A stretch of DNA of 64,000 nucleotides, taken from NCBI RefSeq assembly GCF_950023065.1, contig NC_088681.1, positions 58,252,836 through 58,316,835 of the forward strand, in the 5' to 3' direction. The notes beneath the pieces are model-generated. The model made no database searches. It was not told the origin of the DNA and saw only the letters and a program-made list of their open reading frames with translations. Position 1 is the first letter of the stretch. The number at the start of each line of letters is the position of its first letter. Position numbers and translations under genes: made by a program. Source of the DNA: Planococcus citri (taxonomy: Eukaryota; Arthropoda; Insecta; Hemiptera; Pseudococcidae). Positions 24,901 to 32,660 of this stretch are shown one piece after another.

Positions 24901-25942
24901 GTTACTGCTACAAAAAGGCGTCCAAGACCGCAGAATCTCGTACGACATCTACGCCGACCCGGTGAAACCGATGAGTACGGCGCAATCGAATCTAAAACTG
25001 GTGGTACAGTGTCGTTACCCAAAATGTGGCAAAACGGCCGAACCAGCCGAGGCCAAGAGATCTTTCAAAGTATGCCACAACTGCGACTACGTCTACTGTT
25101 CGCGCGAATGTCGCCGAGAACATTGGGAAAAACATCGCAAAGTGTGTCTTCATTCGAGGGTCGGTGAACTCTGCCGAAGAGTGCTATCGACCATAAAGCA
25201 AAACGAGGATATTCTATTGAACGCTTCCACCGTAGCCAGACGAGGCTTCTTGACGCACGGTCGAGGTTGCGTCAAGTTCTACTTCCACAGTCCCCAGTTG
25301 GCCGAACAATTCGCCAACGGAGCGGCCGGACATCCGGATCCTGTCTACATCAAATGGACCAATTTACTGCCCACCGAAATGGGCAACGATTTGTACGCCG
25401 AGCTGTTACGTATATGTAAATCGTACAATCCAGATACAAGGCTAGTGATCTTCGTGGCGATCCACGTCGTCAGCGAAGTACCAACGCGAGGAGCAGTCAA
25501 ATGGGAACGTCAGATCATCTCGAGATGCGCGAAAACAAAACTAAGTCCGGCCTTGACCACCAGGAATCCGTCTCTGTGTAATCTTAGCAAAGAATCAGAG
25601 TACCCGGAAACTCTGATATTGACCTCTCTGCCCGGAAGTCAAGGTACCCAGAAAGATAGACAGGTTAGTTTTACAAACATACAGAGGCATTTAAGACAAC
25701 GAGGAGTCAGTTTAAGGAAACAGTTTCCAGAAGTGTATAAAAAACTGTGCAATTACGTCGAAGGCACCGATAATTTCACACCTATTACCATATATCCGGT
25801 GGATAGTGCATCTGGTAAGAACTTCATGTGTGTTATAATGCCGGACGCCGAGCCGGAGAAATTAAATTTAATACCTAAAGACAATTTTAACGTTAAAACC
25901 ATAGATGTAAGTAAATTGAAAAATTCACCTTCGGAATTGTAA
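706..25942 (+). CDS. MYND-type zinc-finger protein gene, 5'-incomplete (spliced; six exons placed)
   Basis: Model: join(706-982, 6500-6723, 6962-7113, 7289-7515, 18884-19151, 24760-25942), 2331 nt and 776 codons plus stop, in frame from the first placed exon. Skipping 18884-19151 and using the acceptor before 24813 gives an alternative in-frame 669-aa product. The N-terminal two thirds is rich in Ser, Thr, Pro and Arg and looks disordered. The last exon begins a MYND zinc finger at about 25010-25150: a CRYPKCGK pair, CHNCDYVYC, then CSRECRREHWEKHRKVC, with all expected Cys and His ligands. A conserved-looking globular region of about 260 residues follows to the stop. MYND fingers usually bind Pro-rich peptides. 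From memory, the architecture resembles arthropod proteins labelled apical junction molecule (AJM-1-like). That identity is a weak inference and no symbol is given. The first placed exon opens behind an acceptor in phase 0, so earlier exons lie outside the window. Confidence is high for the gene and low for its function. Confidence 0.8.
983..2103 (+). other. Intron stretch, nothing recognised
   Basis: AT-rich intron with a 20-base T run near 1341-1360. No coding or structured repeat signal is seen. Confidence 0.5.
2104..3192. mobile_element. Inverted-repeat element (TCACTT-type ends) carrying half of a CTGGAGGCTCCA fold-back element
   Basis: The outer ends are GCATGAAAT (2104-2112) and ATTTCATGC (3184-3192). 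Each is followed inward by clusters of GTCACT/AGTGAC words (2114-2200 and 3107-3165), which form the inverted arms. No clear target-site duplication is seen. The interior (about 2350-3062) belongs to a different family, listed separately. Probably a non-autonomous DNA transposon with a nested insertion. Confidence 0.5.
2350..3062. mobile_element. Half copy of the CTGGAGGCTCCA fold-back family
   Basis: It contains several copies of GTCGCTGGAGGCTCCAAAACG and related boxes (2381, 2525, 2660), then the family's terminal segment: GTTCCTTAGGACTCC, a G run and CAATAGATC at 2971-3045. Only one arm is present; the matching inverted arm seen in the 40.6 kb and 48.3 kb copies is missing. The open frames on both strands here are by-products of the repeat. 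Confidence 0.6.
3193..5421 (+). other. Intron, degenerate A-rich filler and a decayed repeat fragment
   Basis: 3200-4300 is full of loosely repeated words such as AAAATTGGTCAAAATTTTG with no clear unit. 4960-5310 holds phrases shared with the CTGGAGGCTCCA fold-back family (GCTAGATCGAAAGAGCA at about 4970, TTCAGAACTGCTC near 5259) and looks like a decayed fragment. No exon is seen. Confidence 0.4.
5422..6026. mobile_element. 605-bp MITE with terminal inverted repeats and 4-bp target duplication
   Basis: The left end GAATCGGTGAGTGCAGAAAG (from 5422) is mirrored by CTGCACTCACCGATTC (to 6026), and the inverted match continues through GGGAACAAGTC / GACTTGTTCCC. AGTT directly flanks both ends (5418-5421 and 6027-6030). 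No transposase is encoded. The superfamily is not clear from the ends. Confidence 0.75.
6027..6499 (+). other. Intron remainder before exon at 6500
   Basis: AT-rich sequence with no repeat recognised. It ends with a polypyrimidine tract and acceptor TCAATTTTTCAG (6488-6499). Confidence 0.6.
6500..6723 (+). CDS. MYND gene exon (Ser-rich region)
   Basis: The acceptor ends at 6499 and the donor GTACCT starts at 6724. With the single base from the previous exon it reads S-G-V-L-T-S-P-S-P-T-H-Y-A-F-S-R-W through PRTPAERLAAGLLPQYQ, in phase 0 at the end. Codon use and the Ser/Arg/Pro-rich composition match the neighbouring exons. Confidence 0.8.
6962..7113 (+). CDS. MYND gene exon
   Basis: Acceptor TGTCTCGGCAG ends at 6961 and donor GTTTGT starts at 7114. 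It enters in phase 0 and reads NGSQQSSPSLTEVRTSIKEV then a Ser-rich stretch ending LRLYADSSS, leaving two bases (AG). Confidence 0.75.
7289..7515 (+). CDS. MYND gene exon
   Basis: Acceptor CTTTTCCACAG ends at 7288 and donor GTGAGT starts at 7516. It completes the AG codon as Arg and reads STSPRGSTGRLCWLESSF, then an acidic/Lys segment (TIKFEKEPTDELYLNY) and an Asn/Gln-rich end (FNNQIN). It leaves one base, G. This phase is compatible with both the cassette exon at 18884 and the acceptor before 24813. Confidence 0.8.
7516..8870 (+). other. Intron, nothing recognised
   Basis: AT-rich sequence with many T runs, including long ones at 7565-7577 and 8360-8375. No repeat unit or exon is seen. Confidence 0.5.
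8871..11230. repeat. GTTCGCGAAC palindrome array
   Basis: Dozens of copies of the perfect 10-bp palindrome GTTCGCGAAC or one-base variants, often inside ATCGTTCGCGAACGATT. They are spaced irregularly at 8871-9050 and 10330-11230, with a regular tandem block between. Paired patterns such as GAATCATTCGCGAACG ... CGTTCGCGAACGAATGAATC recur in the second half about every 140 bp. It lies wholly in an intron of the MYND gene. The boxes are GC- and CpG-rich islands in AT-rich DNA. Confidence 0.85.
9061..9900. repeat. Tandem repeat of about 150 bp within the palindrome array
   Basis: The phrase GAAATTAAATATGG recurs near 9110, 9256, 9410, 9560, 9683 and 9837, i.e. periods of roughly 123-154 bp. Each unit carries GGTAGATNCCAACCTATG, TTCTAGAACGATG, then one or two TTCGCGAAC boxes, then a T-rich spacer ending CTGAAATACC. 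The last unit is decayed (GTCGCGACC at its end). Confidence 0.85.
11231..14370 (+). other. Intron, nothing recognised
   Basis: AT-rich sequence without an assignable repeat unit. A loose duplication around ATCTCGAGATAGAAAGGTTTTCG (13440) and ATCTCAAAATAGAAAGATTTTCG (13613), each with a variant of GGTTCGATACGAC- or GGTCCAAAAACC-type sequence downstream, hints at an old tandem copy. No exon is found. Confidence 0.4.
14371..17170. repeat. Tandem array, about 120-140 bp unit (GTGAGGTATCAAAATACATG family)
   Basis: About 20 units share the order: GTGTGAGGTATCAAAAT, TTTTTGAACCTCCTCAGCAC, GAATTTGATATTATTTCGGC, a CTCTGAAATCAAAAGG segment, a purine-rich GGGGGAGGGG stretch, then AAAATTTGAAAATGAG. Units diverge gradually and variants alternate, e.g. 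AACACAAATTTGGCATTATTTCGAC versus AGCACGAATTTTATATCATTTTGGC. It lies in the large intron of the MYND gene. Open frames on both strands are repeat by-products. Confidence 0.85.
17171..18883 (+). other. Intron, nothing recognised
   Basis: AT-rich sequence with T runs (17563-17584) and a short C run near 17359. No repeat unit. It ends with acceptor TTTCTTTATAG at 18883. Confidence 0.5.
18884..19151 (+). CDS. MYND gene exon, likely cassette
   Basis: Acceptor TTTCTTTATAG ends at 18883 and strong donor GTAAGT starts at 19152. It reads GPKAGETIKTFYDEYTHKI, then PDMATLDDILDSLLGLSTTS and a Ser/Pro stretch to SRADHNDNSNN, with no stop. Its 268 nt are not a multiple of three. Inclusion requires the acceptor at 24760 and skipping requires the one at 24813; both combinations stay in frame. 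Confidence 0.75.
19152..20289 (+). other. Intron, nothing recognised
   Basis: AT-rich sequence with a 20-base T run at 19832-19851 and a small G-rich patch at 20160-20177. No exon or repeat unit is seen. Confidence 0.5.
20290..22965. repeat. GATC-rich tandem array
   Basis: The stretch is saturated with GATC words (GATCAGATC, TGATCAGATCTAATCAG). At least three scales of repetition are visible: the 5-bp step GATCA in runs such as 21037-21057 and 21329-21350; a 25-bp minisatellite, GGATCAATTCAGATCC+GATCAGAAT, in about five copies at 21198-21322 and again at 21496-21620; and a longer unit marked by AAATTCCAGGAATCCAAAT (about 20910, 21068, 21358, 21650, 21837, 21910, 21984). Open frames reading ...NQNGSIQIQ... 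come from the minisatellite. It lies in the intron before the last MYND-gene exon. Confidence 0.9.
22966..24225 (+). other. Intron, AT-rich, with one fold-back fragment
   Basis: 23600-23655 contains GTCGACTGCAGGTGGATTTCAAG and TTTTGGAGCCTCCAGTGAC, matching the interior of the CTGGAGGCTCCA fold-back family, so it is a short decayed fragment. The rest shows nothing recognisable. Confidence 0.45.
24226..24560. repeat. GATC-rich dispersed fragment
   Basis: Words such as TGATTGGATCTAATCAG and GGTCAGATCTGATCAAG place this with the array at 20.3-23.0 kb. It is shorter and without the 25-bp unit. Confidence 0.7.
24760..25942 (+). CDS. MYND gene last exon: zinc finger and C-terminal domain
   Basis: Two acceptors are possible: TTTTTTCAG ending at 24759 (phase fits the cassette exon) and CGTTTTACAG ending at 24812 (phase fits the exon ending at 7515). 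The shared frame runs GKASSTNKADW..., a basic stretch FDIKRRRSEG, the MYND finger (about 25010-25150) and a long folded-looking region including VYIKWTNLLPTEMGNDLYAE and RLVIFVAIHVVSEVP. It ends in TAA at 25940-25942. It has the highest GC and clearest codon bias in the window. Confidence 0.9.
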
Positions 25943-26670
25943 ATTTTACTACAGTACCTATACCTTTAAATATTTTTTTTAATGCCTCTAAATTACCTAC
26001 GTTATATACTTTTGTTTAGTTGTAATCTCCAATCAAATTTTAGTGATGAATTTTGTGATATGAAAATTGTAAATTTATTTTAGATATTGTCTCTTTATTA
26101 CTTACTTATTAATTTTATTAAGCTTTTTTATCTCTACACGGTTTCACCGCAGTATTCTCAATATGGCATTTACTTATTCAATCTCTACAAAAATATCTAA
26201 ACGAACAAAGCTTCAAGCTGTGTCGGCAAGTTTCTTATAAAGAGCTCTCAAACGCGCACAGCTTTTACTTTATTATATTTTTCTCTATCATGATAAATCA
26301 CATTCTAAGCATTGTACAACGTGTTTGCCTATTTAATTGAAAGATAGGCAGCCGTTGAAAATGTTGATTTTAATAGATCTACCTTCTCGATTAATTTTAT
26401 TACAGTAGCAATCATAGTACCTGATCAGTATTTACTTTACCTACACCAAGTTTTATTTGCACTTCACACTTTTATTAATCATCTTTATCTACATAGAATT
26501 ACATAAATGCCTACTTAATGTATGTATGTACTTACACTTACCTATTTTTAGCTATACTTACTTTCACGTTTTTCTTCTGCTTAAAAATAATTTTTCATCA
26601 CTTTTCTCTTCCATTCAAATAATGCAAATATCTTCAAAAATTTTGTTCACTCCCAAGAGGAAAGAATGTT
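25943..26670 (+). other. 3' untranslated/intergenic stretch after MYND gene
   Basis: AT-rich sequence. I see no canonical AATAAA soon after the stop at 25942, so the 3' end cannot be placed. No other feature is seen. Confidence 0.4.
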
Positions 26671-27075
26671 TGAATCCGGTCTGATCAAAATGTTTAAACA
26701 AGTCTGATTATTAAACAGGTCTGATCGATTGTGATCAGATCCACTCAGATGGTAATTTTCCTGACCTGATCAAAAAAAATGTTTCCCTCTAAGGGTCTGG
26801 ATATTCCTTCATATTTTCTATCAAAAAAAAAAAAAATGTTATATTTAAAGGTTTGGCCTTTTTTTGAAAAATGTTTACTTGTACAGAGTGATTCAATGAA
26901 ATTCTAGTCTCCTGAATAAAACACTATAGGCAAATCAATTCACATCTATACAATGGGGAAATACTTAGTTGAATATGGAAACTGCTTGGAATTAATTCAA
27001 ACTGACCAGACCTGATTGGATCTATTCGAGAAATTAGGTCAACATCAAGGGAGAAAGATTGAATCTGATCACTTC
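26671..27075. repeat. GATC-rich fragment, left flank of the CTCCTGGCGCAGAACTCC array
   Basis: GGTCTGATCGATTGTGATCAG and later GACCAGACCTGATTGGATC and GAATCTGATCACTTC match the GATC-rich family. A closely similar phrase (GTGACCAGACCTGCTC) occurs just right of the array at 30187-30202. Confidence 0.6.
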
Positions 27076-27721
27076 AGAAAATTGGCCCTACCAGAGTTGA
27101 GCAGTTTTCAGGTTAATGAGTAATTCCTCCTCTTGGCGCAGAACTCCATACACAATAAAATAAGCTATTTTTCATTTTTTTTTTTTGAGTTTTGAAATGG
27201 TATGGGTCTCCTTAGTGATGAAACTGATTCAAATAAGCATGCTAATAATTTCAGACCGATGAATAATACCTCCTCCTGGCGCAGAACTCCATACCCAATG
27301 AGATGAAGAATTTTTTATAATTTTTCAATTTTGTAGGTACAGAGGTCGCCATAGTGCCCAAATTTACCCAGAATTAAAGTTGAAAAAATTGCACCTGGGT
27401 GTCGATACCTCCTCCTGGCGCAGAACTCCATATTCAATAAAATGAACTATGTTTCATTTTTTTATGTTTTGAACTTCTGAGGGTCTCCTTAGTGATCAAA
27501 TTGATGCAAATAAGCATGCTAAAAATTTCAGATCAATGGATAATACCTCCTCCTGGCGCAGAACTCCATATGCAATAAGATGAAGAATTTTTCATATTTT
27601 TTCAATTTTGCAGAAACAGAGGACTCCACTGTGCCCAAATTGACCCAAATCAAAGTTCAAAAAATTCTACTTCCAAGTTGAATACCTCCTCCTGGCGCAG
27701 GACTCCATACTTGACAAAATG

Positions 27722-28286
27722 CAGAGCTGTGGGTCTAAAATGATCCTGAAACTAGAACCGCGGTTAAATCTCGATTCGAATCCAATCCTGAAACCTATCC
27801 TAAAACCAAAATCGTTATTTTTCTTGATCCCAAAACAGAAAAACTCCCATCTGATGTAATTTTGAACCCAAGACAATCCCAGAACTGAAACAAATTCGTT
27901 ACAGGTTTGGGATTTCATTTTTTTTATTTTTTTTTTCAATTTTGTAGAAATTACTTGACAAATTAAGCAAAAATTTGCATTTAAAATTAAAATATTGAAC
28001 TAATCACACCATCAGATTCCCCATGTCAAAATCTCCCATTTTTTAGACCCCTTGCAGGGTTCATTGGTAAATTTGGACTTAAAATTGGTTGCAATGAAAA
28101 TCCCAAAACCTGAACTAAGTCATCCTGGAACTGAAACAATTTTTTCAATCCTGAAACCAATCCCAAAACTGATATAAAAATTTAGAAGAACAAAGCTAAA
28201 ACAAATCCAATCCCAAAATGAATAAATCTTACATTAATCCTGATACCAAAACCCAATCCCGAAATTGTTATGGACCCACAGCTCTG
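27722..28286. mobile_element. Non-autonomous hAT-like element (565 bp) inside the satellite array
   Basis: The terminal inverted repeats are perfect over 14 bp: CAGAGCTGTGGGTC at 27722-27735 and GACCCACAGCTCTG at 28273-28286. The flanking 8-bp duplications are ACAAAATG (27714-27721) and ACAAAATT (28287-28294), matching at 7 of 8. An 8-bp duplication with CAG-starting ends is typical of hAT transposons. The interior is low-complexity (repeated ATCCTGAAAC / ATCCCAAAAC words) and has no transposase. Confidence 0.8.
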
Positions 28287-28928
28287 ACAAAATTGAAATA
28301 ATGTTTTCTTGTGGGGGGAAGGGGGTTGAAATTGTAAGGGTCTCTCCTTAATGATGAAACAGATTCAAATAAGCATGCTAACAACATCAGACTAATGAAT
28401 AATACCTCCTCCTGGCGCAGAACTCCATGAAGAATAAAAATCAGCTATTTTTCATTTGTTTGAGTTTTGAAATTGAAAGGGTCTCCTTAGTGATGAAACT
28501 GACTCAAATGAGTATGCTAACAATACCAGACCGATGAATGATATCTCCTCCTGGCGCAGAACTCCACATGCAGCAGGATGACAAATTTTTTCACATTCTT
28601 CTAATTTTTGATGTACAGAGGTCACCATGGTGCCTAAATTGACCCAAATAAAAGTTCAAAAAATTCAACTTCAGTATGTGATACCTCCTCCTGGCGCAGA
28701 ACTCCATATTCAATAAAATGAACTAATTTTTCATTTTTTTGAGTTTTTAAATTGTTTAGGTCTCCTTAGTGATCAACTTGATGCAAATAAGCATGCTAAC
28801 AATTTCAGACCAATGACTAATACCTCCTCCTGGCGCAGAACTCCATATGCAATAAGATGAAGAATTTTTCATATTTTTTCAATTTTGAGTATACGAAGGT
28901 TTTCATAGTGCCCGAATTGACCCAAATG

Positions 28929-29548
28929 TGATAAATAAAGTATAGAGTTAATACTTTTGTCGTAAGATAACGAGAGAGTATTAAGTCAATAGTGAGTGAT
29001 CCTAGATAGACACCCCAAGTACACTTCAATTGGAATTAACACACAGAGTCGTGTACTTGGTATGTTCTCAAACACGAATTAGATTGATAGGCGAAGCTGT
29101 CAATGAATTACTTACCCCGGCTTGGTGCGCGAATGAGATTATCACACGATTATTTATCATAAAGAAAGGTTAAAGAAAACATACGCGAATTTTACTTTAA
29201 ACTTGTATTGTACACGAAAATAAAGAGTTCACAATAACGGATTATTATAAACAAATAAAAAGACTTAACACAATTAATAACTTAACAAATTAATAGTATG
29301 AAATACTATAAAAAACCTTTAACCGAGGGCCTGAGCTCTCCTGTATTTTAGGGTACTTTTAACTTGTCAATTCGCGACTCGTGTCGTTTAAGAACTGCGA
29401 CGAGTTTAGGTAGCTAATTTGGCTAGCCAGCCAAATTAGCACCTTGACCACGCCTATTGTTACCAGATTGGTAAAGGGTTGACATACGAGTATGCTTTAT
29501 TGACGAATATTGGTAGTGGCTTTAAGGCATATACTTCCTACTCTAACA
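28929..29548. mobile_element. Solo LTR (620 bp) with 4-bp target duplication
   Basis: The element starts TGATAAATAAAG and ends CTACTCTAACA, the standard TG...CA ends. It is flanked by AATG on both sides (28925-28928 and 29549-29552). The satellite monomer resumes exactly after the duplication (GAAAGGTCAAAAATTCC). There is no internal coding region and no second LTR, so it is read as a solo LTR left by recombination. Several AATAAA motifs lie inside, e.g. near 29218 and 29255. The retrotransposon family is unknown. Confidence 0.75.
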
Positions 29549-30114
29549 AATGAAAGGTCAAAAATTCCTCATCCGGTATGTATTGGCTCCTCCTGGCGCA
29601 GAACTCCACATGCAATAAAATCGAGTATTTTTCATTTTTTTTTTTTGAGTTTTGAAAAAGTGAGGGTTTCAATAGTGATCAAATTGACTTGAATGAATGC
29701 TCGAAAAATTCCACTTGTATGTTTTTGCTTCTCCTGGCGCAGAACTCCATGTACAATAAAATAAGCCACTTTTCAGTTTTTTGAGCTTTGAAAAAGTGAG
29801 GGGGTCTCCATAGTGATCAAATTGACTTAAATAAGCATGCAAATAATTTCAGACTGATGAATAATACCTCCTCCTGGCGCAGAACTCCGTACACTGTAAG
29901 ATGAAGAATTTATTATATTTTTTGAATTTTGAAAAAGTAAATGTCTCCATGGTGACCAAATTGATTCAAATAAACATTCCAAAAACTTTTATCCTGTATG
30001 TAGCTCCTCCTCCTGGCGCAGAACTCCATGCACAATAAAAATGGGGTATCTATAATTTTTTTGAGTTTTAATTTTTCTTATTTTTAGATTTTGAAATAGT
30101 AGAAGTCTCTAATA

Positions 30115-30445
30115 AGTATCCTTCCATGTGAACGTGACCAGATTTGATCAGATCAGATTCGGAGATTGTCTGGATTCAATTTGATGTGACCAGACCTGCT
30201 CACAATAAAATGATTGAATCTGATCAGTTCTGATTAGACATAGCCAGATCAATGTTTTTATAGAGTACCTATGGGATTATAAAAGTTTACACGTGATCAG
30301 TGATTCCATGAGCGAGAACTCATTGAATATAGCCAGATCTTGAAATATCTGTTGGTTAGATCCAATGAGCTCCAATCAGGTCTGCCTTATTGGGTCTGAT
30401 CAGATCTGAACCGATCTGATTAGATCAATAAGGCCTTGAAAAAAT
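30115..30445. repeat. GATC-rich fragment, right flank of the satellite array
   Basis: Dense GATC words (CCAGATTTGATCAGATCAG, TCTGATCAGATCTGAACC). Together with 26671-27075 it brackets the CTCCTGGCGCAGAACTCC array. Confidence 0.65.
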
Positions 30446-32258
30446 TTCAAATTTTTTAATCAACGTTTGACCTCCCCCCTCCCACTCTCTTGGATCGAGC
30501 TCAATGTTTTGAAAATTGAAAAAAAATCTTTCTTGTTCAATTTGACTCTGGGAAGAGGTTGTTTTCAGTGGTTTTAAAATTAGTACTTCTACCTATGCGT
30601 AGCATTTTTTTTATTTATTTAAAAAATTTACTTAAAGGACACTTAATCCGTTCAAAATTTCAATACTTGATACCAACAGACTATGCTTTAAAATTCTGAA
30701 AGCCAGGAATTATAATTATGAAATAAGAAGTGACCACGGACCAAGTATTTATTAAAAATTCCTCACGAATAAAAAATTATATTAACTAAGTAAGTAGTCA
30801 AATGCTTATTCATTAGAAGCTCTTCAAAACTATTTTCTTCCGATGAATAAAATTTCATTTGAAACACCAATTTATTGTGTAACTTATTACGAAAATATCC
30901 AACAACGATAAAGAAATTGATTTTCAAATCTATATTGACTAATCATCGCTTTTACTAGTATAGGTACCTATCATCACTTGATTATTTTTTTTGTACGAGT
31001 AATTTGTTTACACAACGTCACAAGTGCTGTTTGCTGATAAAAATTTCTCTCAATCTCATTAGAGCCATTGAGTTTTTTCAAATGGGTACCTAAAATTAAT
31101 TGAAACAACGCTAAGAAAATATTTTGACACTAATAAAACTGTACTTACATCTTCATCAAATATACTTACTTGATATGTAGGTATATAAATTGACATCGAA
31201 TTTTTTTAACAGCTATTAATTAACCTATCTGCAGCTTTACATCCCTGCTGTACCTATTTAGTTAAATTTATCCACCATTTTTCATCTAGATACAAATACT
31301 TGTAAATTATTTCAGATATTTTTTTCTTAATTTATTTGTATACTTACTTATATCAAATGCAACAAATAAATCGAGATCTTTATTAAATAATAAAATTACT
31401 TACGTTTGTAAATCTCATAAGGAGAATATCATTTTTTAAAAAAATGATACCATGCGAGCTTATAAACAAAACGATAATTTTAAAAATTATACCTACGTAT
31501 TTTATTTTTTTTAAATTTACCTACTTATTTATTTATTTTAAATGGGATACATACCTATTCAATAATCTTTATAAACAAAACAACGCAATAAAAAAAATAA
31601 CAATATCATTTTAAAAAATAAAACATTGTTACAACATAATGGAATTTTGAGAATCATACTAATGACATGATTTATACAAGAGGTATATGTCTTCCTACCA
31701 CTCTAAAAATAATATTACTTGTATAAGTTCTTTTGGGTAAAACAGATAATATTTTTAATAGGTAATGTACGGGTACACATGAGTTTTTTTTTCAAAATTT
31801 TTATATTTTTAGCTTGAATAATCATGAAATTACGTATTGTAGGTAAATCACATTTTTCAATTTTCGTCAGTGGATTAAAAATCTTTCTGTGTAAAGCTGA
31901 TTGTTGTAATATTTTCAGCATAGCGAGTAATTTTTTTATTGTAATAGATTCTGTCTTTTTGTTACATAGTTAATCATAATATTTTCGTTGATATTTTTAT
32001 TTAATAAAATACGTTTATTTTTATTAGTCTTGATGTGTTATTTGATCGAGGTAAAAAAAAAGAAGAGGAAAAACTGTCTGTTTTTGTTTCAAATTGCTTT
32101 GTTTTTGGTAAATTTAGCATATTAGCTTACACCTCAATTTACATAATTGATTTTTTTTTTAAGTGTCATCAATTTGAAACAATACGAGTAGGTAACAATA
32201 TCGAATTCTACGAGATCAAACGTCCATACAAATGACTCAATTGACACTTGACAGGAAT
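30446..32258. other. Intergenic, AT-rich; 3' flank of the ABCG gene at right end
   Basis: No repeat unit or exon is recognised. The last ~240 bp before 32259 is the presumed 3' untranslated region of the minus-strand ABCG gene. Confidence 0.5.
31996..32025 (-). terminator. Clustered poly(A) signals, ABCG gene
   Basis: On the minus strand three AATAAA hexamers fall at 31996-32001, 32014-32019 and 32020-32025, about 235-260 bp downstream of the ABCG stop codon. Confidence 0.5.
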
Positions 32259-32660
32259 CTATTTGAAATGTGTTTTAGCGAAACGTCCTATAAAGCTAGA
32301 AGCTAATCTAGATGGCGTAGTTGACAATCTCATCCTTAATAAAACATAACTCGCTAAACGAAATACAATATAAAAGCCAATTAAAGCAATCAGGTCTGTC
32401 CAATAATTCACTTCTTGCATGCCAACCAGCTTGAGAAGGTCATTCGGATAGGCCAAATCGCAAATTATCAGAGGGCAGGCCATTTTTTTCCTACCATTAT
32501 CGTAAATGGACATCATCAGGCCTTCTAATGCGTATCTTACAGGACTCGAATACATTCCAATTTTAATTAAAATTGGTATATGAGCAGTGCCAGCTCCTGC
32601 TCCGTAAACTGATAATACCATTAAAGGAACTGTCATTGTTGGTCCGATGAATAAACTGTT
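32259..32660 (-). CDS. ABCG last exon: terminal membrane segments
   Basis: The acceptor (minus CTCTCCCACAG) precedes 32660 and TAG lies at 32259-32261. It reads NSLFIGPTMTVPLMVLSVYG, then SSPVRYALEGLMMSIYDNGR, a Cys-containing loop (MACPLIICDLAYP) and a final hydrophobic helix (YWTDLIALIGFYIVFRLASY). The SP-x-RYA-x-EG phrase is typical of ABCG1-like proteins. Confidence 0.9.
   Translation of the reverse strand, partial: NSLFIGPTMTVPLMVLSVYGAGAGTAHIPILIKIGMYSSPVRYALEGLMMSIYDNGRKKMACPLIICDLAYPNDLLKLVGMQEVNYWTDLIALIGFYIVFRLASYVLLRMRLSTTPSRLASSFIGRFAKTHFK

Larger units (their letters stand above)
27120..30060. repeat. Satellite-like array with conserved CTCCTGGCGCAGAACTCC box
   Basis: Thirteen boxes, nearly all ACCTCCTCCTGGCGCAGAAC followed by TCCATA, lie near 27126, 27269, 27408, 27545, 27681, 28404, 28544, 28683, 28821, 29586, 29727, 29865 and 30004. 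Spacing within blocks is about 137-145 bp. Between boxes the monomers are of two kinds: A (AAATAAGCATGCTAACAATTTCAGACC...) and B (GTGCCCAAATTGACCCAAAT...), mostly alternating, so the higher-order unit is about 280 bp. Spacers are diverged but the box is almost invariant. A hAT-like MITE and a solo LTR interrupt the array. Confidence 0.9.

Noticed and set aside
27120..30060. CRISPR-like appearance of regularly spaced short boxes
   Set aside because: The unit is ~140 bp, spacers are related to one another, no cas genes exist and the DNA is eukaryotic.
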